Shown: one piece after another, positions 17,960-25,372 of the stretch
Numbering within the stretch: position 1 is the first letter of the stretch
Layout: each line of letters opens with the position of its first letter
Source of the DNA: Spirulina sp034932185
Lineage (GTDB): Bacteria > Cyanobacteriota > Cyanobacteriia > Cyanobacteriales > Spirulinaceae
Length of the DNA stretch: 64,000 nt
Reading direction: 5' to 3'
NCBI RefSeq assembly: GCF_034932185.1
Contig: NZ_JAYGHW010000003.1
Span: 1 to 64,000 of the forward strand
Notes under the pieces: model-generated
Database searches by the model: none
The model's input: the letters and a program-made list of their open reading frames with translations, nothing else
Told to the model about the DNA's origin: nothing
Position numbers and translations under genes: made by a program

Positions 17960-19786
17960 ATGGCGGCAAAAATTCTGGTGGTGGATGATGAACCCACAAT
18001 GCAGGTCTTGGTTCAAAAATCCTTTCGGCGCAAAATCCGCAAGGGGGAACTTGAGTTTCTGTTCGCCAACAATGGTGTAGAAGCCCTGGCCCAGATCGAT
18101 GCCCATCCCGATGTGGATGTGATGCTCACCGATATTAATATGCCGCGCATGGATGGGTTGACCCTCCTCGACCACCTTTCCCAGCGTGGCTCCCCCACTC
18201 CGAAAACCGTCGTGATCTCTGCCTATGGGGATTTTGGCAATATTCGCACCGCCATGAACCGGGGGGCCTTTGACTTTCTCACCAAACCGATTAATTTTGA
18301 CGACCTGGAAATTACCCTAGAGCGAACCCTAGAGCATGTGGTGCAACTGCGGGAGCGCAATGAGGCCCTCCGGAAAAGTGAGGCCAATAACCGCGCCATG
18401 CTGATGGCGATCCCCGATTTGCTGATCCGGATTAACCGGGAGGGGGTTTATCAAGAACTGCGCAATACGGAGCAGGTGCGCCTCTATAACCGGGCCATGA
18501 CGGTGGTAGGAAGTCGGATTCAGGACGTGTTACCGCCGGATCTTGCGGCTCAATGGTTGACCATGGCCCAGGCTGCCCTGGAAACGGGAGAGGTGCAACT
18601 CCATGAATATGCCCTAGAAATTGAAGGGGAATTGCAATACGAAGAGGCGCGGATTGTGGTGACGGGGGAAGATGAGGTGTTAATTATGGTGCGGGATATT
18701 AGCGATCGCAAACAGGCCGAAGTGGCCCTCAATGCCGCCAAGGAACTCGCGGAAACGGCTAACCGGGCGAAAAGTGCTTTCCTGGCCAGCATGAGCCACG
18801 AACTCCGCACCCCCCTCAATGCCATCCTCGGTTTTAGTCAACTTTTGGGGGGGGATCAATCCCTTTCCCTGGGCCAGCGGGATAATTTGTCGATCATTAA
18901 ACGCAGTGGGGAACATTTACTGAGTTTAATTAACGATATTCTCGCCATGTCGAAGCTAGAAGCTGGGCAAATCAAGGTCAATCTGATGCCCTTAGATTTA
19001 CGCAATCTCCTTCAATCGGTCTATGAAATGCACCGCCCCAAGGCCCAGAAAAAAGGGTTAGATCTCCAATTAGCCATCAGTGATAATTTACCGCCAGCGG
19101 TACGCAGTGATGATAGCAAACTGAGGCAGATTTTTAGTAATTTGATTGGCAATGCGATTAAGTTTACCGATGTGGGTCGGGTGGTCATTCGTGCTCAAAG
19201 TGAGCCAGATCCCCATAATGTTAACTGCACGCTTTTCCAGCTTACCGTTGAGGATACCGGCCCTGGCATCCAAGCCGATGAAATTAATTTATTGTTTGAA
19301 CCCTTTGTTCAGTCCAGTAGTGGCCATAAATCCACGGAGGGTACAGGGTTGGGCCTTTCCATTAGTCGGGAATATGTGCAGTTGCTGACGGGGGAAATTC
19401 ATGTTGATAGTGAAGTGGGCCAGGGATCTCGGTTTACTGTCATTCTTCCCCTTGAAGTTTGTGGGGTGGAAAGTTTGGCGATCGCCACCCCTGATATTTT
19501 AACCACAGATATCCCGGCAGATTTACAAATTGAAGAATCCATAGAAGATAACGTCCATTTAGAAACGCTCTTAACCGTTGAAGATTTTGTGGGTTTACCC
19601 CTCCCTTGGCTCACCCAACTCCACCAAGCCGCCCTCACCATTGATCATCAAATTATTCTTGAACTACTAGAGGAGATCTCAGCAACCCATAGCAGCTTAG
19701 GGGAGAAAATCAATAAGCTCATTGATAATTTCCGTTTTGATCTGATTTTGGAGCGGTTGCATGATTGCGATCCACAACGGTTTTAA
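17960..19786 (+). CDS. Hybrid sensor kinase: receiver-PAS-HisKA-HATPase
   Basis: The 608-residue protein has an N-terminal receiver with the phospho-acceptor Asp in MLTDINMPRMDG (D58) and the conserved Lys in FLTKPINF. A PAS domain follows (about 137-250, MAIPDLLIRINREGVY). The dimerisation domain carries the phospho-His in FLASMSHELRTPLN (near 280). The ATP-binding domain has NLIGNAIKF, EDTGPGI and GTGLGLSIS. A tail of about 90 residues after the kinase core is helical and of unknown role. No transmembrane segment is visible, so it is cytoplasmic. A receiver placed before the kinase suggests its activity is set by another histidine kinase or phosphotransferase. No partner gene is adjacent. 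Confidence 0.9.
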   Translation: MAAKILVVDDEPTMQVLVQKSFRRKIRKGELEFLFANNGVEALAQIDAHPDVDVMLTDINMPRMDGLTLLDHLSQRGSPTPKTVVISAYGDFGNIRTAMNRGAFDFLTKPINFDDLEITLERTLEHVVQLRERNEALRKSEANNRAMLMAIPDLLIRINREGVYQELRNTEQVRLYNRAMTVVGSRIQDVLPPDLAAQWLTMAQAALETGEVQLHEYALEIEGELQYEEARIVVTGEDEVLIMVRDISDRKQAEVALNAAKELAETANRAKSAFLASMSHELRTPLNAILGFSQLLGGDQSLSLGQRDNLSIIKRSGEHLLSLINDILAMSKLEAGQIKVNLMPLDLRNLLQSVYEMHRPKAQKKGLDLQLAISDNLPPAVRSDDSKLRQIFSNLIGNAIKFTDVGRVVIRAQSEPDPHNVNCTLFQLTVEDTGPGIQADEINLLFEPFVQSSSGHKSTEGTGLGLSISREYVQLLTGEIHVDSEVGQGSRFTVILPLEVCGVESLAIATPDILTTDIPADLQIEESIEDNVHLETLLTVEDFVGLPLPWLTQLHQAALTIDHQIILELLEEISATHSSLGEKINKLIDNFRFDLILERLHDCDPQRF

Positions 19787-19808
19787 CCAAAACTTGAACT
19801 AAAAATGA

Positions 19809-19834
19809 TAGGGGTGAGGGATCGTTCACCCCTA
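19809..19834 (-). terminator. Hairpin terminator between convergent hybrid kinase and folK
   Basis: A perfect 9-bp stem, TAGGGGTGA/TCACCCCTA, encloses an 8-base loop. On the minus strand it is followed by TCATTTTTAG, giving a rho-independent signal for folK. The folK stop codon is within the stem. It may also stop the opposing transcript. Confidence 0.6.
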
Positions 19835-20317
19835 AGGGTTAAAGGGTTCTACGCCTTGGCAATCCAGTTCCTGCAACCGTTGGGCCACGGTTTGGCCGGT
19901 GTGGGGATGTTGCCAATGGGGGGCGATGTCGGCGAGGGGGACGAGAACGAAGGCCCGATCGCCCATGCGAGGATGGGGCAGGGTTAAATGGGGCAAGTCT
20001 AAAATGCGATCGCCATAGAAGAGCAAATCTAAATCCAGCGATCGCGGCCCCCATCGTTCCCGCCGCACTCGTCCAAATTGCTGTTCAATGCGCAAAAGCT
20101 GGCCTAAAACCGCTTCAGGATCGAGGGCCGTTTGTAATAATGCACAACCATTGAGATAGTCCGGTTGGGGTGGCCCGACCGGCGCGGTGCGATACCAGGG
20201 GGATGTGGCGATCACGGTCATGCCCTCGGTTTGGGCTAAAGCCAAGATGGCCCCCTGGAGAATTTGAGCAGAATCGCCAAGATTGCTACCCAGGGCGATC
20301 GCCGCTGTTACTTCCAT
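19832..20317 (-). CDS. folK: 2-amino-4-hydroxy-6-hydroxymethyldihydropteridine pyrophosphokinase
   Basis: The 161-residue HPPK transfers pyrophosphate from ATP to the pterin in folate synthesis. It has IALGSNLGD at the N-terminus, TAPVGPPQPDYLNG, and the signature RWGPRSLDLDLLFYG, which holds the magnesium-binding aspartates. LPHPRM lies near the end. The ATG overlaps the last 10 bases of the upstream LOG-family gene in another frame, so translation is probably coupled. Confidence 0.95.
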   Translation of the reverse strand: MEVTAAIALGSNLGDSAQILQGAILALAQTEGMTVIATSPWYRTAPVGPPQPDYLNGCALLQTALDPEAVLGQLLRIEQQFGRVRRERWGPRSLDLDLLFYGDRILDLPHLTLPHPRMGDRAFVLVPLADIAPHWQHPHTGQTVAQRLQELDCQGVEPFNP

Positions 20318-21375
20318 TCCGGATGCTCGCTACCCGGAGCCAAGGCCCCCAACTGATTAATCTGCTCAATCATTTGGATTAAACGAGCCGTATCCCGTTG
20401 GTTGAATTCCAAGAGCAACCGGGGTAAAGGGTGGGTTTCGTCGGGTTTTTCCAGGGGTAAAGCCGCACTTTTAACGATCTCGCCGCCCACCAAAATATCG
20501 CTAAACTCCTCGTTTAAGGCTGCGACGGCCCCATCACTTAACTCGCTGGTGAGGCGCATCACCAAGGTTCCCTCTACATAGCGGCTGGAATGGTAAACCC
20601 GGTAAAACTGGCTAATGATCCCACAGGCGACATCGAGATCATCGGTGATTTTGTAAATCTTGGGATCATTAGGACTCACCAAACCCTCCCGCAACAGGTG
20701 TTCTCGAATATGCTGATCTAAAGAATTCCAATAATCGCTGCCCGGTTCATTGATCAGCACAATCGGGGCGGGGCCATATTTGCCCGTTTGCAAGAGGGTC
20801 AAACTTTCAAAAGCTTCATCCAATGTGCCAAACCCCCCCGGAAAGAGGGCGATCGCATCACTTTCCCGCAGGAAAAAGAGTTTCCGGGTGAAGAAGTATT
20901 TAAAACTCATCAGCTTCTCATCCCCGGCAATGTAGGCATTGGCCCCCTGCTCAAAGGGGAGACGAATATTCAACCCAAAGGAATGCTCCCGGCCTGCTCC
21001 CTCATTGCCAGCGGCCATAATCCCATCCCCGGCTCCGGTAATCACCATAAAGCCCAGTTGGCTCATGCGTTGGGCAAAATCCACCGCCATTTTATAAATC
21101 GGCTTCTCCGCCGGAGTCCGGGCAGAGCCAAAAATGCTCACTTTCCGTACATGGCGATGGGGGTAAAACATTTGAAAGCCCCCCTCTAAATCCTCCATGG
21201 CAGCGGCGAGGATCTTCCAATCGAGGCGGTCTACATCTTCATGGGTGAGGCGGGTGAGTACATTTAAAGCTCGCTCAACGTGTTTTTGATGTTGAACTTC
21301 CCCCCAGCCGTTGATCAGCGTTTGTAGAGCTTGGGCCAGATCGTTAGGGCAGGGTGAGGAGGCAGGTGTAGCCAT
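20308..21375 (-). CDS. LOG-family protein (lysine-decarboxylase-like fold)
   Basis: The 355-residue protein has the TIGR00730-type nucleotide-binding core: VSIFGSART, VITGAGDGIMAAGNEGAG, and the signature ALFPGGFGTLDEAFE (PGGxGTxxE). Relatives hydrolyse nucleoside 5'-monophosphates such as cytokinin ribotides to base plus ribose phosphate. Many are annotated as lysine decarboxylases in error. This long form has an extra helical N-terminus (about 85 residues) and a C-terminal extension of about 100 residues. It is in one transcript with folK through a 10-bp overlap. Confidence 0.85.
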   Translation of the reverse strand: MATPASSPCPNDLAQALQTLINGWGEVQHQKHVERALNVLTRLTHEDVDRLDWKILAAAMEDLEGGFQMFYPHRHVRKVSIFGSARTPAEKPIYKMAVDFAQRMSQLGFMVITGAGDGIMAAGNEGAGREHSFGLNIRLPFEQGANAYIAGDEKLMSFKYFFTRKLFFLRESDAIALFPGGFGTLDEAFESLTLLQTGKYGPAPIVLINEPGSDYWNSLDQHIREHLLREGLVSPNDPKIYKITDDLDVACGIISQFYRVYHSSRYVEGTLVMRLTSELSDGAVAALNEEFSDILVGGEIVKSAALPLEKPDETHPLPRLLLEFNQRDTARLIQMIEQINQLGALAPGSEHPEWK

Positions 21376-21434
21376 GATAACCAGTGAATTGGGGGTTATC
21401 TATTTTAACGGAATTCTGGGCCTGCGATCGCAAA

Positions 21435-21460
21435 TGCCTTCGCTCAGGGGAACGAAGGCA
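21435..21460 (-). terminator. Hairpin downstream of trxA
   Basis: The 8-bp stem TGCCTTCG/CGAAGGCA encloses a 10-base loop, 30 bp past the trxA stop. On the minus strand it is followed by TTTG. The U tract is short, so termination is only probable. Confidence 0.45.
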
Positions 21461-21489
21461 GAATTGCGAGATTGTACCCAGGGATGGGT

Positions 21490-21807
21490 TTACAGGTATT
21501 TTTCAAGGGTATTCGCCAAGGTGGTCTTAGGAACGGCTCCCACGACCATATCGACTCGCTCTCCCCCTTTAAAAATCATCAGGGTGGGAATACTGCGAAT
21601 GCCGTACTGACTAGCAATATTGGGGTTTTCGTCAGTATTGAGCTTGACCACTTTGATTTGGCCCTCGTACTGTTGTGCGATTTCATCAACCACAGGGGCA
21701 ACCATCCGGCATGGTCCGCACCACGGGGCCCAGAAATCGACGAGAACGGGGACTTTGCTATCTAAAACGGATTCTTTAAAAGTGCTATCAGTCACTGCTT
21801 CGGTCAT
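21490..21807 (-). CDS. trxA: Thioredoxin
   Basis: A 105-residue dithiol redox protein. The active site is FWAPWCGPCRM and the cis-proline loop is SIPTLMIFKGG. The length is standard for thioredoxin. I chose ATG 21807 (MTEAVTDSTF) rather than the in-frame start 47 codons upstream: the family begins here, AGGA lies about 11 bases before it, and the upstream extension has no homologous character. It stands alone between the LOG gene and the DevC-like permease, with a hairpin after it. Confidence 0.93.
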   Translation of the reverse strand: MTEAVTDSTFKESVLDSKVPVLVDFWAPWCGPCRMVAPVVDEIAQQYEGQIKVVKLNTDENPNIASQYGIRSIPTLMIFKGGERVDMVVGAVPKTTLANTLEKYL

Positions 21808-21994
21808 GGGATGGTGTTCCTTTACCGGGTCTGTAAATATTGTTGGCAATTCTAACATAGCAAAAGCCCCGATCCTTGCAGCCATTGCTCCCCAGAATAT
21901 ACACAATTTATTACGTTTTACCCCCGCTTGCGAACAAAGGCCCGCCATGAGCAGGAAAAAAGCGATCGCCCGTCCCTAGATCAAAGGAGGAACA

Positions 21995-22011
21995 AGGCCA
22001 TAAAATGGCCT
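21995..22011. repeat. Short perfect inverted repeat in the trxA/permease gap
   Basis: AGGCCAT-AAA-ATGGCCT forms a 7-bp stem with a 3-base loop. It is followed by A6 on the plus strand, so it is not a plus-strand terminator. Its role is unknown. The rest of 21808-22127 has an AT-rich run (TATATATATTTCTTTTTATT near 22057) and no gene that I can see. Confidence 0.5.
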
Positions 22012-22127
22012 AAAAAACAACCCCTGATCAAGGCGATTTGCGATCGCCGACCGATATATATATTTCTTTTTATTGATCCGAGAGCGATCGCAAACACAAA
22101 TGCATAATTCCCCCCTAAAGTCAACCC

Positions 22128-22167
22128 CAATTTGTGATCAGCAGTGATCAGCGGTGATCACAAATTG
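22128..22167. promoter_or_regulatory. Phased TGATCA triplet inside a 13-bp inverted repeat
   Basis: The arms CAATTTGTGATCA (22128-22140) and TGATCACAAATTG (22155-22167) are perfect inverted repeats. TGATCA occurs at 22135, 22145 and 22155, spaced exactly 10 bp apart. The element lies 85 bp before the likely start of the DevC-like permease. It looks like a cooperative operator. Confidence 0.55.
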
Positions 22168-22216
22168 AGGCCCAAAACTTGGCACAGTGGAAAAAATGCC
22201 AAAATAGCGATCGCCC

Positions 22217-22250
22217 CTCCCCAATCCCCATTCCCCGTTCCCCATTCCCC
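22217..22250 (+). repeat. Short tandem heptamer-like repeat (CCCCATT type) before the permease start
   Basis: CCCCAATCCCCATTCCCC and close variants run up to the ATG at 22252. This is the degenerate heptamer repeat common in cyanobacterial intergenic DNA. It explains the unnatural proline-rich sequence that an upstream start at 22144 would give. Confidence 0.6.
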
Positions 22251-22251
22251 C

Positions 22252-23496
22252 ATGACCTCCCTCGCCCGCCGCAACCTCTTTGAAGACATCCCCCGCTTTC
22301 TCGTCGCCCAGGCGGGGATCATGTTCGCAGTGAGTCTGGTCACGATTCAAACCGGCATCCTTCAGGGCTTCACCCGCTCCACAACATTGTTGATTGATCA
22401 ATCCAAGGCGGATCTATGGGTGGTCTCCGATCAATTTGTCTATCTAGAACTCACCCAACCCATGCCCCTGAGTAATGTCACCGCAGCGAAAAATGTCCCT
22501 GGTGTGGCTCAAGCAGAGGTGGTAATGCGGGGGTCTGGCCAGTGGCAGGTTCCCCAAGGGGAATTAACCTCAGTGCGAATTTTTGGCTTTGACCCCAACG
22601 GTAGCCTGTTTGTCCCCGGTCAGTTGCGGGCGGGGGAGATGGCAGCCCTGAATCGCCCCTATACGATCTTGGCAGATCACACCAATTTGAAGGCATTGAA
22701 ATTAACCGGGGTGGGCGATCGCGTTCATATTGATTCCTTCCCCGCTGAAGTGGTAGGCATCACCCAAGACACCCAATCCATTGCTTCGAGTGCCTACATC
22801 TTCACCTCCCTTGAAAATGCCAACACCTACAGCAATACCCGCTTTTCCTCCCAGGTTAATTGCCGTTATCAGGGGGGGGATCTCGACTGCACCAATTCCT
22901 ATGCCGAACGCAGCCCCACGGAACTAGAGGCTCCCGGCCCTGTTCAACCTTTGAATCAAACTACGCCCATTGTGTTTATTTTGATCAAGGCTGAATCGGA
23001 TCAAGATCTCGCTGCCTTGGCCCGTCGCCTTGAGGCGACAATTCCCGATACCAAAGCCTTCACCACCGAAGAAATCTCCAAAATCACCCGCGACTATTGG
23101 CAGCAGCGCACCGGCATTGGTTTTATCCTGGGTTTGGGAACGGTGGTAGGGGTGATTGTCGGGATGGTGATTGTGGGGCAGATCCTCTATGCTTCGGTGT
23201 CGGATCATTTAAAGGAATTTGGCACGCTGAAGGCGATGGGGGCTTCGGATCGGTTCATCTATCGGATCATCATCGAACAAGCCCTCTGGATGGCAATTTT
23301 GGGCTATGTGCCGGGGATGAGCTTGTGCTTAGGGGTTTCCTATTGGGCGATGACGACGCAGGGAATTTTGATCCTGATTACCCCTTTAACGGGGGTGGGG
23401 GTGTTGGGGGTGGCGATCGCCATGTGTGTGGGGTCGGCGGTGTTTGCGATCCAAAAAGTAACAAGGGTGGATCCGGCGATCGTGTTTAAGGCTTAA
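22252..23496 (+). CDS. DevC-like ABC transporter permease (FtsX domain)
   Basis: The 414-residue membrane protein starts MTSLARRNLFEDIPRFL. It has a first helix (about residues 18-38), a periplasmic loop of about 230 residues, and three C-terminal helices (GIGFILGLGTVVGVIVGMVI, then ILGYVPGM and the GVGVLGVAIAMCV region). The cytoplasmic coupling segment is HLKEFGTLKAMGASD. This matches DevC, the permease of the DevBCA-type exporter that moves glycolipids or other envelope compounds through TolC. Neither the ATPase (DevA) nor the adaptor (DevB) gene is adjacent. ATG 22252 is preferred because upstream codons fall in a repeat tract. Confidence 0.82.
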   Translation: MTSLARRNLFEDIPRFLVAQAGIMFAVSLVTIQTGILQGFTRSTTLLIDQSKADLWVVSDQFVYLELTQPMPLSNVTAAKNVPGVAQAEVVMRGSGQWQVPQGELTSVRIFGFDPNGSLFVPGQLRAGEMAALNRPYTILADHTNLKALKLTGVGDRVHIDSFPAEVVGITQDTQSIASSAYIFTSLENANTYSNTRFSSQVNCRYQGGDLDCTNSYAERSPTELEAPGPVQPLNQTTPIVFILIKAESDQDLAALARRLEATIPDTKAFTTEEISKITRDYWQQRTGIGFILGLGTVVGVIVGMVIVGQILYASVSDHLKEFGTLKAMGASDRFIYRIIIEQALWMAILGYVPGMSLCLGVSYWAMTTQGILILITPLTGVGVLGVAIAMCVGSAVFAIQKVTRVDPAIVFKA

Positions 23497-23513
23497 TTGA
23501 TCGTTTCAGCCGC

Positions 23514-24710
23514 CTAACCATCAGTGCGATCGCGCTCGGTGCGAACCCATTGGGATTCCGGACGAGTCAAAAAGCGAAAATAGAGGGGGATTTTCCAAAG
23601 GATGTAAAAGGGAATGGAGAGGAGCATCCGGGGTGAGAGATCCTGACGACCAAACCGGAGCCAGGCCGTAAAAATCGCAGTGAACAAGAGTAAGCCAGCG
23701 ATCGCCCCAGTAAACACCGGCCAGGCCAACGACCAACCCAACCCCCACAACCCCAAGCTCAACCCCATCACAGCCCCCCAGAGCAACACCAACAGCGTTA
23801 AAGGTGGAACCGCCAATTCTAGAGCGAGGGCGATCAGATCGAGTCGGCCCTGCTTCATCCCTGCCCCGATCAAGCGGGGAACGGTTTTAAACAAGGTTTG
23901 TAAATGGCCATGTTCCCAACGGGTGCGTTGGCTCGTCGCGGCCTTAGACTGACTGGGGAGGCGGCCCATCACCAGGGTAGTGGGGGAAAATTGGGGGGGA
24001 TAACCGGCGATCGCCAAATCCAGCCCCAACTGCATATCTTCAACAATATTGCCGCTGGCCAAACTAATTTGGGGCAGAACTTCCCAAGGAAACGCCATGC
24101 CTGTGCCGGTGAGCAAACAGGGCTGTTGTAATTGCCACAACCCCAAGGGGCGGACTAAATTCTTCACCTTAAAGGCAAAGGCAGAAACCGCATCTTTCGC
24201 TTGGGGTTGAGGCGGTTTTGCCATTAAATACAAAGCCTGTACGGGTCGTTTTAAACCAACGGCCTGTTTAGCAATCTGTTCAATTGTCCCCATCTGCACA
24301 TCACAATCCGCATCCACCATCACCACCACCGCCGGAGGGTCTGGAGCAAGATGTTGCAAACCAAAATCGAGAGCATAGCCTTTGCCCCGATGTTCCGGGT
24401 CTTCCCGCTCTAAAACCTGGATCCCCAAACTCCGAACAACAGCCGCCGTATCATCGGTGCAGTTATCCGCAATAACAAGAATTTCTGCGGCCTCTGGGAG
24501 TTCCAGCAAAATGGGTTTCAGGGTGGCCGCAATCCCCTCCGCTTCATTGTGGGCTGGGATCAAGACGACGGTTTTAGGCATCCCTAACGTGCGGCTGAGG
24601 GGTTGGGCGCGGGCAATGGTTGCCCCCCAACATTCCAGCCATAAAACTGCACAGAGCAGGCAAAGGATCCCGGTGGGGATCAGCATAAGCACCGAAACCA
24701 GCAAAACCAT
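23514..24710 (-). CDS. Membrane glycosyltransferase, family 2
   Basis: A processive-type GT2 enzyme. An N-terminal helix precedes the catalytic core VVLIPAHNEAEGI, ILVIADNCTDDT, the metal-binding VMVDADCDV, the acceptor-side Asp in NIVEDMQLG, and QRTRWEHGH (QxxRW). Two to three C-terminal helices (LTLLVLLWGAVMGLSLGLWG and following) end in a short basic tail. It probably makes or extends an envelope polysaccharide. A TTG at 24722 could add four residues; ATG 24710 is chosen. It converges on the DevC-like gene with only 17 bp between the stops. Confidence 0.87.
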   Translation of the reverse strand: MVLLVSVLMLIPTGILCLLCAVLWLECWGATIARAQPLSRTLGMPKTVVLIPAHNEAEGIAATLKPILLELPEAAEILVIADNCTDDTAAVVRSLGIQVLEREDPEHRGKGYALDFGLQHLAPDPPAVVVMVDADCDVQMGTIEQIAKQAVGLKRPVQALYLMAKPPQPQAKDAVSAFAFKVKNLVRPLGLWQLQQPCLLTGTGMAFPWEVLPQISLASGNIVEDMQLGLDLAIAGYPPQFSPTTLVMGRLPSQSKAATSQRTRWEHGHLQTLFKTVPRLIGAGMKQGRLDLIALALELAVPPLTLLVLLWGAVMGLSLGLWGLGWSLAWPVFTGAIAGLLLFTAIFTAWLRFGRQDLSPRMLLSIPFYILWKIPLYFRFLTRPESQWVRTERDRTDG

Positions 24711-24780
24711 GGCGGATTGCAAAAAAAGGCTACAGCCATCCTAGCCGAATCTGCCCAATGGGGTCGATGTTGACTTAGGG

Positions 24781-25023
24781 TTACTCGTCGGCATCTGCGA
24801 CGGCAGAGAGCTTATCCACCACTTGGGCGCGGCCGGCACGGGTGGCCCGCAGCAGGCGATCGATGGAAGCTCGCTCTTCCGTTAAGAGGGGTTCTTCTAA
24901 CAGGGCGGCCATTAAGCCATAGCGGTCGGCAAGGGTCAGTTCCCCGGTTACACTGACATGGGCAAATAGGTCAGATAATGCACCAGGGAGAAGTTGAGGA
25001 TGAGATTTTATAAAATTGGGCAT
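24781..25023 (-). CDS. Conserved cyanobacterial small protein of unknown function (80 aa)
   Basis: A helical, acidic protein starting MPNFIKSHPQLLPGALSDLF. It carries LTLADRYGLMAALLEEPLLTEERASIDRLLRA near the middle, a pattern I associate with small cyanobacterial proteins of unknown role, and it has no membrane span. An in-frame GTG at 25095 would lengthen it by 24 residues, but that part looks unlike the rest. Transcribed away from the CheA-type kinase gene. Confidence 0.65.
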   Translation of the reverse strand: MPNFIKSHPQLLPGALSDLFAHVSVTGELTLADRYGLMAALLEEPLLTEERASIDRLLRATRAGRAQVVDKLSAVADADE

Positions 25024-25095
25024 TTTAAATAGCTTAAGCAATCGTAATGATTCGTCTAGTATCCCTGAGGTTTCCGGCAATCTCGGTGATGGCAC

Positions 25096-25372
25096 GGGGA
25101 TTTTATGGTGATGAATGTCAGGATTAATCGGTGATCAGGGTGGGCGATCGCCGTGATGGGGATCATTTCGCCCCCAATTGGCGCAATAATGTCTCTCCAG
25201 AGAATTTTTTCGCTACAGTTTGGAACAGGGGTGATGGGGGACAATCCCCAGGGGTGGGATTTTACAGATGGGGTCAGCCCATTGTTTTTTGAGTCGAGTA
25301 GACTTAGAACTAACCGAGGGGGATAATCCAATCAAAGACTAGACGGACAACGGCTAGGGGATAAGCAGGGCT
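25096..25372. other. Divergent intergenic region before the CheA-type kinase
   Basis: No gene is visible in these 277 bases. TGGGGGACAATCCCCA near 25234-25250 can form a small stem. No convincing -35/-10 pair stands out. It should contain the kinase promoter. Confidence 0.4.
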
